Below are positions 51,328-62,970 of a DNA stretch of 64,000 bases, piece by piece. Origin of the DNA: Sinotaia quadrata. Taxonomy: Eukaryota > Mollusca > Gastropoda > Architaenioglossa > Viviparidae. Below the pieces are notes generated by a model. It was not told the DNA's origin and did not search any database. It was given only the letters and a program-made list of their open reading frames with translations. The position numbers and the translations under genes are program-made. The stretch lies in NCBI GenBank assembly GCA_028829895.1, contig CM054179.1, positions 42,576,617 through 42,640,616 of the forward strand. The letters run 5' to 3'. Each line of letters starts with the position of its first letter. Position 1 is the first letter of the stretch.

Positions 51328-51504
51328 TTATCTTTCACTACTGTCAGCACAGCTTGCTGGCTTGGTTGTAGCTTCAAACAGTTCCTTCAGCTGCCCTAAC
51401 TGTTCATCATTAAAATTGTCCAGCATTTCAGGGGACAGAGCCAATCCAATATTCTGCTGCTGTTTTCTCGCTCCTAACTGCTTAGCCAGAACCACATAGT
51501 ATTT
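51328..51504 (-). CDS. SDHAF3: SDHAF3, exon 2 (C-terminal half)
   Basis: Second and last coding exon, acceptor TCTGCAG above 51504, phase 0. It reads KYYVVLAKQLGARKQQQN, then LSPEMLDNFNDEQLGQLKEL and FEATTKP, matching the conserved tail of SDHAF3/ACN9 (LxxEQLGQLxEL), and ends at TAA 51328-51330. With exon 1 it gives a complete 118-residue protein, close to the usual 110-125. Confidence 0.93.
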   Translation of the reverse strand, partial: KYYVVLAKQLGARKQQQNIGLALSPEMLDNFNDEQLGQLKELFEATTKPASCADSSER

Positions 51505-52520
51505 CTGCAGACAGAGAAAAAGGCTTTGATTATTTTGTGATCAACTGCTGACAGGTGACTCCTTTAGCATATATATTATAAACATGAAACTAAATAACAG
51601 ATTTTAGTTGCTGAAAGACATAATGTGTTATATGTTTTGGATTGTGATGTATTAAAATGGAAACAAAGTCAAAAAAGTTTTCATAAAGCTTAATAGTTCT
51701 GAATATAACAAATAAATTTGAAAAACATTAGCATATGAACATATCAGGTAAATGGACTATTTAAAAAACACATGGTGCTTCTGTCTGATATATCACTTTT
51801 TAGTAAAAGAATAAAATTTTGGATCCGATTTCTGTAGAAACTAAGCATTACAAAGAATGTGTCTTTTTAAAATATTATTTCTTCACAAAACTGTTTGCAA
51901 ATAAAAGGAATAATGAATGTTGCTTTAATGTATTATTGCTTCTTAGAAAACTTTGACATGGTAAGTTTGTTGGATTATTTATAACAAAGAAAATTAAAGA
52001 AAATAGCTATGTGTATCCATGTAACAAAAAAAGAAGTGCCATTTTTCAGTTAAAAGCGATTTTGTATAACAATGAAATAATTACAAAATAAATAAATATA
52101 TATTCACACAACTATTTTATGTATCTCTCACATCAATTATGAATATACCGAATATAAACACATGATATTTCAATGCTTTATTTTTAAGAAAACACATTTT
52201 AAATGGAACCATCCTTTGTGAATGAGCCATATATATATATTTATTTATTTATTTATATTATATATTGATGGGCTATTTATGACTTTAAAATTATCCAGAA
52301 TTTTTAGTATGTTTTCAATTAATAACTCAATTAATTTCTTGGAATTGGTAATCAAAAATGAAGCAAATTCTACTATAATTACATTTAAAATTGTAAAATT
52401 TATAAAGTAAGTAAATAATTTAATGAAGTTAAAATTATTGTATCTTGTACATTTTAATTATTAATTTCTCTAACAAAAGTAAAATTAATAGCAAGAAAAA
52501 AATAAAATCTATGCACTTAC

Positions 52521-52700
52521 AGTCCATTCATGAACAAAAACTTCACTTGCATCTTTCTTTGCATTTTTGTGTCTTTTGAATTCCTCTTTCATATACTGAT
52601 TCCCCAGTGCCTGCATCTGTACAGGTAGACCTCTGTGAAGCTTAAGAAGTGCTTTGTACAGAGCTCGAATCCGTGCAACATGCTCAGATGCACCTGACAT
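52521..52700 (-). CDS. SDHAF3: SDHAF3 (ACN9/LYRM10), succinate dehydrogenase assembly factor, exon 1
   Basis: The 60-codon first coding exon starts at ATG 52698-52700 and ends phase 0 with His-Glu-Trp-Thr at a GTAAGT donor. It reads HVARIRALYKALLKLHRGLP, a LYR-type helix in which SDHAF3 has an R-x-LY-K motif, then ALGNQYMKEEFKRHKNA, the family hallmark. SDHAF3 is a small mitochondrial matrix protein that helps insert iron-sulfur clusters into the SdhB subunit of complex II. No long presequence is visible, as is usual for LYR proteins. The 1-kb intron (51505-52520) is AT-rich and has no notable element. A GC-richer stretch at about 54400-54610 could hold the promoter or an untranslated exon, but this is conjecture. 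Confidence 0.93.
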
Positions 52701-53441
52701 CTCTTAATGCTACCAAAGAAAATAAAAATCACCTGAACGTGAAACAAAGAAGACATTTTAAAGTGTATAAATTATAAATGAATACAAGTACAAAAAGTAT
52801 AATAATATGAATATTATGCAGAAATACTATTACTAAGCCCAATGCTTCTGTTTGTAGCTGTTGTCAGTACAATGAAGAATGGGAGCCAAATTTATTTTAT
52901 TAACTCTGAATAAATATATCATTATATGACAATAGTTTCATTTGTTTGTAAACAGATTATAAAATTCAGAACATTGAAATGTGACTGCTCATATAAAGTT
53001 TAGTGAAGTACAACAAGTTCTCAATTCATTAAAGTTTAGTAAAGAACAAACTATAATAAATCCTGAATTCATACCAAGTTTAATAAAGTACAAGTCTTCA
53101 ACATTCAACTTCCTCAGGTCCTTTAACTTTACATATGAAAGATAATAACCCAATTAAATCACCAATTTTACAAGACAACATCAGAATTTCTCTCTCCACA
53201 ATTTTATATTTATTATTCTCTTATTTTTTAAAGTGAACAACATGCTGATGTGTTACTTTATAACTTTTATTATTTAAAAGATAATATATGTGCTTCCATT
53301 AAAAGTAGGTGCATGTATATATTATAAATTCTTGACTAGGTTACTTCACAGTTTACATTCTTGCAACAACAAATAATCAATAGTGGATGAAGATTTACTT
53401 TTTTTTTTTTAAATACATGAAAATTTGCTGCACTTTATTTT

Positions 53442-53484
<43 letters not shown>

Positions 53485-54944
53485 TTATTACAAGCTTCAA
53501 TCTTTGTAATATGTTTACCATAATATCAGTTTCATGAAAATTTCCACAACAAATTATCATTTATATGTAACCTGTTCACTAACTAGTGTATTTATATTGC
53601 TATATCAATGTTTATATATAATTTATAATTATATAATTTATATATATATATCTGTTTTAATTATTTTTTTAAAAATAATAATTAATAATTGTAAAGTACA
53701 AAATTCACTAACTCAGTAACTGCACATGCGAGAAGGAGAGGGGTGAATAACAGATAGCAGTTAAAAGACAGAAATATGGAAAACAAAAAACTGGGCAGAA
53801 CTAATATATAATATGTATTAACTTAATCTAGGCCTACTAAGTACTATATAGTTTTGTGGTTAACAATACCACTGAGCGTAAAACAAATGTAGTATCACAA
53901 TACAATCATTATAGTTTGTTATATGCACATCATGCAAATATTATTTAAGTACACTCTAATGTAGAACTAGATTTAACAGTACATTCAACAGAACTACAAT
54001 ATTAACAATAGACATATAATAAACTGTAGTAGTAATAGTACTTAGTACTAGTAGTAGTAAGAGCATATCATTCTTTAAATTTACATAACATTATCTTCTC
54101 AATGGATATAAATATAATTCGTGCTCCCCAAAATAATAAATTAAATATTCTGGAATTTTCATTAGTGGTACTGATAATAAGTCTCATAGATTTACTTTTA
54201 ATAGTTAGAAATAAGCGTGAAATACTACTTTCAAAGTAGGTAGGCCTTATACTCCAGTCAAATGTCAATGATGTTTCCAGAGTTATTCATAAACTAGCAA
54301 GAGTTATCTCAGAATCAATCTTTCATTGCAATCTTATTACCAAATATAACCCCAAACAATAAATAACGTTTAAAATGACATGCACTCCTTTTTATCTGTA
54401 TAACTTTAATTCGTGGCCGTACGGAGCTGGGGATAATCCATTTTTTAAAATGAAATTTTGCATGAATACATGATTTATTCCTTACCCACTCCTCCCCGAG
54501 AGGGCTGAGGTGTCAATCACCGACCCATCGAGACATAAGTTTTCGCTATGGAATCAATATTGGTAGCGGTACGTCTTTTCACCACAACTCGATAGCATAT
54601 CACTTTGATGTACTGAGCCGGTGTGGAACTGTTTTAATTATTATATTGGTGCTAAAATAACACTTATTTGATAGTTAATAAGTGCTCAAGTTTATTTACA
54701 GCAACACTAGCTTATCAATAACTGCACCACTCGCCTCTTCTCGCCTCTTATCGTGTGCATCGAAAGTTATTAACTATTGCAGTAGAATTAGAGGATAATA
54801 AAGTTTATGCTTGTCCAACCTGAATTAATTAAATGAAATCAGAAGCTGCCTAACTAAAAAGTAGCAGTTGAGAGACTGAATCGATGAAATGATATAAATT
54901 AAAGGTGGTTCAAGCCAAAGGATAATTTATAATATTTTATTGAT
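52701..54944. other. upstream of SDHAF3, no other gene seen
   Basis: AT-rich with (TA)n near 53448-53474. A locally GC-richer segment (54400-54610) is the only departure from background. No coding signal was recognised. Confidence 0.4.
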
Positions 54945-55206
54945 TGTGGAGGAGTAAATTTGCCTATCCTTGTTTCTAAACTTAATTGTTTTATAAAATA
55001 ATTGTTAAATTGTCAAAGTAACCCGATCTTGGGCACTTCTTATGATAGTATTTTATGTAAGTGTCAGAGTTGCAGTAAACACTTGCGTTGAGAATATGCT
55101 AGACATTGCTGATGTAGTTCAAACAAATTCCAACTGGGTGAGTAATTTTTATGATCCAATGGTTAAGATTTACGAGAATGAGACAAGCCAATGGACGGAG
55201 ATCAAT
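54945..55206 (-). mobile_element. LTR-B fragment, inverted
   Basis: Plus-strand reading starts TGTGGAGGAGTAAATTTGCC and tracks the reverse complement of LTR-B for about 260 bp (including GTCAGAGTTG, ATTCCAACTGG and ATCCAATGGTTAAGA). The 73-codon reading across it (55042-55263) is a consequence. Confidence 0.75.
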
Positions 55207-57254
55207 CAACACTTCTGCTCCTCCCTTTATATCTCGATATTCCACCTCCCTAAGAGTCCTTAAAGTAAGGAAGTGTTTGCTTTTTCAAAAAAAGACTTTC
55301 AGAATGGGAGATTTAAATGGTTAATTATGGTCATCATTCATATTTCAAGATTTTTCACAAAGCAGAGGAGAGAAAAGGGCTAATAGTATACTTCTATTTT
55401 TCATACATATACTTAGGCACAGTTCTTATTTATCCTAAACATGTCCCTTGATAGAAATTTGCAGGCGCATCTGCAGACGCAAATGCAGGTACGTTTATGC
55501 AAATATACATAACATGCTGTTGGTTCAGGACTGTTTTCAATTACCCTGGATAGCAACTTCGGAATCGAGGAGAACCAAGGAAAATATTTAAAAGAATATG
55601 TTGTTCTTTTCTTAATTTGGTTTTACTTTCTTTGAAATTTAAATATTTCTAAATCAAATAAACAAATAAACATACTTTCATTATAATACTATCTATTACG
55701 GTTAATATATTTATAACAAATAAACAAATAAGCATACTTTAGTATAATACTATATATTACTTACTGTTGATATATTTATAACAAATAAACATACTTTAGT
55801 ATAATACTCTCTATTACTTACTGTTAATATATTTATAACAAAAATTTGTACACGTCGCATGCTCAGGACCAGGAAGATGTTTAAATTAAACAGATCATCG
55901 AAGCAGAAAGATCGGGCCCCGGTACAAAGGTGTGTGGGCCCTTATACAAAGTTCAAAAGTCAACGCACTTGTATTTTTTCATGGGTTATATCAAACAAGT
56001 CTGCAGGGCGGTTTTCCTATAAACACAAAGTATGAAGTTCAATATTGTTTATCTTTTTAAAAATTTGATTTTAATATTTTTTTTATTTTCCCCTTCATGG
56101 GCCCCCTTTGATTTCCATAGGCTCCAGAACTATGTACCGGCTGCACCCCTCTCTCCTCAGACCTGCATCGAAGTAATCAAATAGTTGCATTTATTTATTT
56201 ATCCTTTATTTAATCAAGAGAAAATACTGCGTATATATTAAAATGCGTATTTTCTTTAATTATCTCCCTTGCAACCTCGTCCCAGTTTATACGCTTGCGT
56301 CATGATGTCAAATCGTATAAGTTATGTCTTTCTCGGCCTGAGAACTAGATAAAATTGATTTTCTTTCTAAATCTAAGCAAAAGAAGGATGAATGCAAAAC
56401 CTGTTTCACCATCGTGCATGCGTATATGTGAGTGAATGTGTGTCCATTCAAAGACTGTTTATCATTACATCTGTATTTAGATGTCAACAAATAATTAAAT
56501 AGGTATTCATGTCAAACCTGTTTCAACTATAGGCCTGTCTGTTTTCAGATGTACAAGAATAACTAAATACGTATTCATGCCAAGTCTGTTTCACCTACCG
56601 GGATATATATCTACATTTAGATGTACAAGAATAATTAAATATGTTCCTGTCATGTTTGGTGTTCAAAAGTGAACCCAGACGGTAAACGAAAATCCGGCAC
56701 TTGTTTCTTAATTTGTTTGAATAAATTAATTAGATACCTTTCCGCTTTTGTTTTCCATGTGATTATTTTTATGTTCTTTGTTATACTTGTAAGTTGTTTA
56801 TTTTGTAAATAGGCTATAAAAGAGAGCATTTTGCATGTTGCAGAAGTCTGAATGAAGCTGACAATTGTGTGTATGCATCTTCTGGCCCACAGTAAATGTT
56901 ACATTTTGTTTAAAATGGACGATTCGCTTTGAGAAAGGATAGCGTATTCAATACACTTATTCACTTAACGACCAAAGAAGACTAATGATTGACAGGTGTG
57001 CATAAGATTTGAAATGAAATAGCAGGTGTCCTCTGACTCGTTTTCACCAGTCGCCAATCAATTTTATTTTATAGGTTTCTCCACTGTGTGCTTTCTGGGC
57101 TCATCAAAGATTCAGGAACAGTTGTGTGACGTGCCTAGAAAGGACACGTGTGGATGTCACCTGAATAAGAAAGTCAGTGACTTGTTGCAAACCTCGTAAA
57201 TGTGAACACGTGCCGGTGACAGCTGCCATCTTTGAAAAGGTTATGTGCATTGAC
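55207..57254. other. non-coding, short tandem repeats
   Basis: Holds about three copies of a 62-bp unit at 55645-55845 (AACAAATAAACA, CTTTAGTATAATACT) and about three copies of a roughly 75-bp unit at 56460-56650 (ATTTAGATGT, AATAATTAAATA, CAAACCTGTTTCA). No gene was recognised. Confidence 0.5.
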
Positions 57255-57790
57255 TTACATTATTTCTCTGAAACTCTACTCTCATTTCTGTGATGATATT
57301 TTTGAACTTGATTATGTATTGTTAATTGGTTGCTTATGTCTATGCAAGGATAAAGTGAATGATTGTCCTGCGTTAATCGAACATTGTTGTGAAGTGATGT
57401 AAATGACAATGATTTTTGATTATATTCATATGTTGTTAATTTGATTGTTGATTTAATAAATTTATTGACTTTCTTACACATATTGTTAACCATATGTTGG
57501 AGAGAGTGTTTAGAATGAGGCTTGCTAAACATAGATTAAAAGACGGATTGTCTTCTCCTTTGTTAAGAAGTTTTCCACCTACAGAAATTTTGTGTGACGT
57601 AAATGTTTGTCTTTAACGTTGTGGAAGTGAGAAAACGTTTACAGAACCCGCATATCCGCCAAGTGAGAGAGACGATTAATCTTCTGGAAAATTAATAACA
57701 TAAGTTAAGATTCTCATCACTTGTAATTTGTTATGGATTATTAAATAATAATCATCATCATAGCTGACAACTAAGGTGGTGAAGGCATCA
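57255..57790 (-). mobile_element. LTR-B fragment, inverted, left end present
   Basis: The reverse complement begins TGATGCCTTCACCACCTTAG and follows LTR-B (GATGAGAATCTTAA, TCCGTCTTTTAATCTATGTT) for about 535 bp. The remainder of the 1.6-kb LTR is missing. Confidence 0.7.
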
Positions 57791-58471
57791 TTAGATATAT
57801 ATACATTATAATTTAAAGATTTCTCCAAAAATTATCAAGGTGCCATTTGCAAAGAAATGTGAATACAATATATATCCAAGATTAGGGCAGAGGAACACAG
57901 TGCATATGTTGCGATAATTAAATATTTTTTAGCGAGTTCAGTGTAATAACTGTATAAAGTACTGTTAAATACTAATAAACCTATCTCGAGTTTACCAAGC
58001 TTCCATAACAAAACTTTAACTGAAAGTCATCAATTTTCATATCACCCGCGTTCCAGATCACACGTATAAAGGTTGGAAGGAAGGAACTTTGCACTGTCAG
58101 CAAAAGTAGGAAATACGAACCGGAAGTGATTAGCAAACAGCAAATATTTGTCGTGTCAAAACTTGGCCTGATTAGTTGAATATCGGTCGGCAGGAAATGT
58201 AACACTTTCATCAAGTACCAAACCCGTCCGTCAGGATTTAATTATTTAATTATTTTTGAAAGGCTGTGTAACACAACACGTACAATCCATGTTACGGAAT
58301 ACATCCTGCTTTTATCAAATTCTAGGTGGCCTCCTGCTGGCTCTCGTCCATAATTATGCAAGATTACTTTTGAAAACTGAAAATTGAACTGAAGGATGAT
58401 AATGGCAACAAATCTCTCAGATATGCACACATGTTCTGTTAAAAAATTAACTATAAGAGTATATTGTACGG

Positions 58472-58677
58472 CAGGGATGCACAAACTTTTTAAGCCAGAA
58501 GGCCAAATTTCCAATTGATAGTGCGTGGAGGGCCGCCGCATGGATGGCTCAGTAGGAAAAACAACACAAATAATGAAATAATGTGCTTTACATTCATAAT
58601 AATGGTAACATCCAAAAGTCCTCCGGAGGGGGGGGGGGGCATAGAGCCCTGTCTCGGGCTGCGGTTTGTGCACCCTA
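58472..58677. mobile_element. hAT-like MITE
   Basis: The 206-bp element has inverted ends CAGGGATGCACAAAC on the left and, reverse complemented, TAGGGTGCACAAAC on the right. The flanking 8-mers TTGTACGG (58464-58471) and ATGTACGG (58678-58685) match at 7 of 8. An 8-bp duplication and CAGGG-type ends are hAT hallmarks. A G-homopolymer near 58628-58639 lies inside. Confidence 0.75.
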
Positions 58678-58739
58678 ATGTACGGCATTTCTGTTATTTT
58701 CAGGTGAAATTTTAAAAACTATGTACTCCGCTTTGTTAT

Positions 58740-59420
58740 CTCGCTTTTGTGGTTTCATTCTCAGTTTATCACGCTGTTGTGGTTTCATTCTCAGTTTATC
58801 AGGCTGCTGTGGTTTTATCCTCAGTTTATCATGCTGCTGTGGTTTTATTCTCAGTTTGTTATCACGCTACTGTGGTTTTATTCTCCGTTTGTTATCATGC
58901 TGCTGTGGTTTTATTCTCAGTTTGTTATCACGCTGCTGTGGTTTTATTCTCAGTTTGTTATCATGCTGCTGTGGTTTTATTCTCAGTTTGTTATCACGCT
59001 GCTGTGGTTTTATTCTCCGTTTGTTATCAAGCTCCTGTGGTTTTGTTCTTCGTTTGTTAGCAAGCTGTTGTAATTTTACTATCCGTTTATTATCAAGCTG
59101 TTGTAATTTTACTCTCCATTTGTTATCAAGCTGTTGTAATTTTACTGTCCGTTTATTAAGCTGTTGTAATTTTACTGTCCGTTTATTATCAAGCTATTGT
59201 AATTTTACTGTCCATTTGTAATTAAGATGTTGTAATTGTACTCTCCGTTTGTTATCAAGCTGTTGAGATTTTATTCGCCGTTTGAAATCACGCTGTTGGG
59301 ATTTTATTCACTGTATTATTTCTCTGTTGTGGTTTTATTCTTTTATTCTCCGTTTGTTATTTTGCTGTTATTTATTTATTCATCGTTTGTAATCATGCTG
59401 CTGTGGTTTATTCTGTGTTT
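58740..59420. repeat. 33-bp tandem repeat, about 20 units
   Basis: The unit contains GCTGTGGTTTTATTCTCAGT and TTGTTATCA. The first units are 30 bp, later ones 33 bp and more diverged. Because the period is a multiple of three and the unit lacks stops, all three plus frames stay open for up to 166 codons, giving Cys-rich pseudo-proteins. Confidence 0.95.
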
Positions 59421-59494
59421 ATTAATTATTGGTCAAAACAGACAAGAAGATAAAAGTGAATGGTAATAGAATTGTTTAATCAATGTTTTAGGAT

Positions 59495-59496
<2 letters not shown>

Positions 59497-59540
<44 letters not shown>
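59497..59540. repeat. TG microsatellite
   Basis: About 21 TG units; a second similar tract lies at 60667-60700. Confidence 0.9.
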
Positions 59541-59544
<4 letters not shown>

Positions 59545-59639
59545 TGTGGTTTATTCTGTATTTATTATTTCTCTGTTGTGGTTTTATTCTCTGTTACTGT
59601 GGTTTATTTAGTGTTTATTATTGCTTATTGTTTATTTAA

Positions 59640-59727
59640 ATGTATAGAGACGAAACACGTTATTAGTACAGAATGTTTATTATATATATATATATATAAA
59701 AATACTTTATTAGTACAGGATGCTTAT

Positions 59728-59781
<54 letters not shown>

Positions 59782-59975
59782 AAACACTTTATTAGTACAG
59801 GATGTTTAATATATTTAGAGAGAGAGAGACAAAACAATACAAAACACGTTATTAGTACAGGATGTTTATTATACAAAACACTATATATATAGACAAAACA
59901 CGTTATTACTACAAGATGTTTATTATATTTATAGACAAAACACGTTATTAGTATAGGATGTTTATTTTAGACAAA
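59640..59975. repeat. degenerate array with repeated poly(A)-type motifs
   Basis: Six diverged copies of a unit containing ACGTTATTAGTACAGGATGT and TTATTATA, interrupted by TA and GA microsatellites. Four of them contain TTTATT, which is AATAAA on the minus strand, the strand of the METTL27-like gene that ends just upstream. Confidence 0.8.
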
Positions 59976-60033
59976 ACAGTGGTGAACATAATAATCCGTC
60001 ATAATGACAACGAGAAGCGTAACTATTGCAACA

Positions 60034-60388
60034 GTTTCATCACAAAACTTGGTATATCTGTAGCAATCCCTCGCTGCCGATGTAGTGGTTGGGGTACTTT
60101 TCAAGTTTCATCACAACACTTGGTATATCTGTAGCAATCCCTCGCTGCCGATGTAGTGGTTGGGGTACTTTTCCAGTTTCATCACAACACTTGGTATATC
60201 TGTAGCAATCCCTCGCTGCCGATGTAGTGGTTGGGGTACTTTTCCAGTTTCATCACAACACTTGGTATATCTGTAGCAATCCCTCGCTGCCGATGTAGTG
60301 GTTGGGGTACTTTTCCAGTTTCATCACAACACTTGGTATATCTGTAGCAATCCCTCGCTGCCGATGTAGTGGTTGGGGTACTTTTCCA
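60034..60388. repeat. METTL27: 71-bp tandem array made from the last codons of METTL27
   Basis: Five near-identical 71-bp units starting at 60034, 60105, 60176, 60247 and 60318. The unit nearest the gene (60318-60388) is part of the last coding exon and holds its final 22 codons and TGA. The other four lie beyond the stop. Only the outermost copy carries visible substitutions. Confidence 0.95.
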
Positions 60389-60508
60389 GTTTCACAGTTT
60401 TCCATTTATTCTCTCTCTCCATGCGGTCGGCAAGTGGTTCCCAATTTTGGGCATAGTCTTCCAGAGTCTGCAAGTGCTCGGCTCGCATGCAATTCACTAT
60501 GTAGCCAC
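60324..60508 (-). CDS. METTL27: METTL27-like methyltransferase, last exon
   Basis: Acceptor GTTACAG above 60508. The exon completes Lys-Pro-Gly-Gly-Tyr (post-motif of class I methyltransferases) with the previous exon, then reads GYIVNCMRAEHLQTLEDYA, WEPLADRMERENKWKTVKLE and YPNHYIGSEGLLQIYQVL, and stops at TGA (60324-60326). The pattern of a final hydrophobic Tyr-Gln-Val-Leu after an amphipathic region fits invertebrate METTL27/WBSCR27 homologues. The last third of the exon is the first unit of a 71-bp tandem array that continues past the stop. Confidence 0.88.
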
Positions 60509-60739
60509 CTGTAACTCAGTAACAAAGAACTCAACTGTACTTATATTTAGAACGTGGAATGTGTCCATTTGCTGCAATTTGTGCATCTTGGCGAAATGGT
60601 CAAAACTGACAAGAAGATAAAAGTATGAATGGTAATAGAATTGTTTAATCAATGTTTTAGGATTCGTGTGTGTGTGTGTGTGTGTGCGTGCGTGCGTGCG
60701 TATGTGAATGCTTGTGTAATGAAGGTGAAACAAAACACA

Positions 60740-61030
60740 AATGAAACAATCTTAGTCACTCATACATGACTCACAAAAACAAAGAAACAATCTTAGTCAA
60801 TCATACATGACTCACAAAAACAAACAAAACACAATCTTGGTCAATCATACATAACACAAAAACATTCAAAACACTATCTTAGTCAATCATACATAACACA
60901 AAAACAAACAAAACACTATTTAAGCCAATCAACCATGACTCACAAAAAAAAGCAAACAGAACACAATCTTAGTCAATCATACATGACACAAAAACACAAA
61001 CTTAATCAATCATACATGACTCACAAACCA
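60740..61030. repeat. tandem repeat, unit about 44 bp, about 6 copies
   Basis: The unit contains CTTAGTCAATCATACATGAC and TCACAAAAACAAA. It lies in the METTL27 intron and ends about 35 bp from the donor of the exon at 61067. Confidence 0.9.
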
Positions 61031-61066
61031 CGTCATCGTGCTTGTTAAACACCTGTGGCAACTCAC

Positions 61067-61159
61067 CTGGCTTTACCAAGCGAACCATCTCGTTGAAGGC
61101 AGCCACCGGAACACAGCCGAAACCAATTACTCCCACCATGAATATTGCATCGTATGTGT
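61067..61159 (-). CDS. METTL27: METTL27-like methyltransferase, penultimate exon
   Basis: The 93-bp exon starts phase 1 after TTGCAG and reads TYDAIFMVGVIGFGCVPVAA, then FNEMVRLVKPG. This is the motif IV-to-post-I part of a Rossmann-fold methyltransferase, with the Tyr-Asp-Ala start and the helix leading to Lys-Pro-Gly-Gly. It ends phase 1 at a good GTGAGT donor and joins in frame to 60508. Confidence 0.9.
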
Positions 61160-61574
61160 CTGCAAGCATCACCATAGAAACAGACTGAACATCACATTGT
61201 TAATGAGTAAATAATAATCGTTGTGTAGGAGGAAAGAAAAAGGAGAAGACTTCAATTACGAGAAATTGATAAGACGTCTTGTTCCATTTCAGCAAAGCGA
61301 AAACTGAAGTGAGAAAACGCTTTACAAAGAAGAGAATGGCAACAAGAAACTAGGGGATAGAGGGAAGGGTTGTGAAAGAATAATTTACGTGTTGTTCGAC
61401 GTAGGAAAGCAAACTGAGTGGGCGACTAGTGAATTTGTTATTTCAGAAAGGAAAAATAAAAGTACGTTTTTGTACGTCCATAAAACATTCCCAATTTTTA
61501 TGTCTGACAGGAAAACGAACTTGGTGAATAATAAATAGGCACAGTATGTCGCATACACAAAAAATACTTAAAAA

Positions 61575-61586
61575 CAAATACACGCA

Positions 61587-61618
<32 letters not shown>

Positions 61619-61637
61619 CACACACACACAAACAAAC

Positions 61638-61675
<38 letters not shown>

Positions 61676-61685
61676 CCAACAACAC
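61575..61685. repeat. CGCA/CA/AAC compound microsatellite
   Basis: (GCAC)n, then (CA)n, (CAAA)n and (AAC)n in the METTL27 intron. Confidence 0.9.
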
Positions 61686-62137
61686 ACATTTAAGTAGAAA
61701 ATGTACGCTGCCTTCTGTAGCAGCTTATTCTCAAGTTATGGCACAGTGAAAGTGATGGGAAGATGACATTTTGCATTAAATTATTTTTGTTTATATCGAT
61801 CGCTTTGTACACCCGAGTGAGTAAGTGACAAAATTGCACTGATAGAAGTAGTCCCTGGTATCTCAAAGAGTCTGATGTCGTATTCAAAGATATAACTCGA
61901 TTCTTAAAAATACCCTCTTCCTCCTATGGTGTTGAGTGATTCCGACTTGTCAGGGCTAACGAGAGATGGAGGGAGGGGGTTGGTAGAAGGATGCGTACAC
62001 AGAGTGACTGATGGAATTTTACAGGAAAAGGTACTCATTTTGATTTGTAAACCTATTTGATAAAAACTGTGGTTAAGTTTTATTGCATTGTTGTTTTGCA
62101 ATCATCATCCATTAAAGCCAATTGTTTAGTATGGTTC

Positions 62138-62195
62138 TGTGGTGGAGTAAATTTGCATGACCCTATTTTAAAACTTTATTACGTAGTTTGTTTTA
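62138..62195 (-). mobile_element. short LTR-B end fragment
   Basis: TGTGGTGGAGTAAATTTGC on the plus strand equals the reverse-complemented LTR-B end. Similarity lasts only about 55 bp. It lies about 55 bp downstream of a METTL27 donor. Confidence 0.5.
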
Positions 62196-62249
62196 TTTTT
62201 TTAATCACGGATGTGCTTTAGAGAATAAGGTTTAAACTTAAATTTTTAC

Positions 62250-62385
62250 CTGGAGGAATATCTAACTGATCTCCTGTCAGCATGGCATTAATATATTTTT
62301 TGTAAATTCCTTTCTCTCTGGCGACACTGAGCATTCCAGCTGAAGCGTCCAAGGCATCCATTTTTGTAAATCCAGAGTCTAGTAG
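62250..62385 (-). CDS. METTL27: METTL27-like methyltransferase, motif II exon (gene continues outside window)
   Basis: The 136-bp exon, phase 0 at its acceptor (TTTTACAG) and phase 1 at a GTAAAA donor, reads LLDSGFTKMDALDASAGMLS, then AREKGIYKKYINAMLTGDQL and DIPP. The Asp-Ala-Leu-Asp-Ala-Ser segment is the motif II acidic loop that binds the ribose of S-adenosylmethionine. Gly-Met-Leu-x-x-Ala-Arg follows, as in METTL27/WBSCR27. The glycine-rich motif I exon should lie further right on the minus strand; none was found up to 64000, so it is probably outside. The substrate of METTL27 is not established. The acceptor lies at the edge of a 35-bp tandem array whose unit includes the first exon bases. 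Confidence 0.88.
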
Positions 62386-62970
62386 CTGTAAAACATGTTT
62401 GTAAATGCAGTGTCTAGTAGAAGTAAAGCATGTTTGTAAATCTAAAGACATATAGCTGTAAAACATATTTGTAAATCTAAAGACATGTAGTTGTAAAACA
62501 TGTTTGTAAGTCATGGAACTGTAAAACAGATAATTGTAAATCTCATGTCTGTACAGCATGTATGTAAATTCAATTTCTAGTAGATGTAAAACATGTTTGT
62601 AAATCTAATGTCTAATAGCTGTACAACATGTCTAGTAAATTAAAACATGTTTGTAACTGCAAAGTCTAGCGTACGTAAAACATGTTTGTAAATCTAATAT
62701 CTAATAGCCGTAAAACAAATGACTGTAAATCCATTGTCAAATAGATGTAAAACATGTTTGCAAATTTAATGTCTGATAGCTGTAACGAAAAAGATATTTG
62801 TAAATCTCATGTTAAATAGATGTAAAGCATGCTTGTAACGTCATGGAGCTGTAAAAAAAAAAAGTTTGTATATCCCCATGTCTAGTAGATGTAAAACGTG
62901 TTTGTAGATCTAATGTATAACAGCTGTAAAACATATTGTAAATCTCATGTCCAGTAGTTTGTAAGAGTAT
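62365..62970. repeat. about 35-bp tandem array containing a splice acceptor
   Basis: About 16 diverged copies of a unit with TGTAAATCTAATGTCTA, TAGCTGTAAAACATGTT. The leftmost copy contains the METTL27 acceptor and the first bases of its exon. On the minus strand several other units keep TTTTACAG before CTA, while others have TTTTACAT. Confidence 0.9.

Noticed and set aside
58721..59221. 166-codon Cys/Leu-rich open reading frame
   Set aside because: Produced by a stop-free 33-bp tandem repeat; all three frames are open, and there is no gene context.
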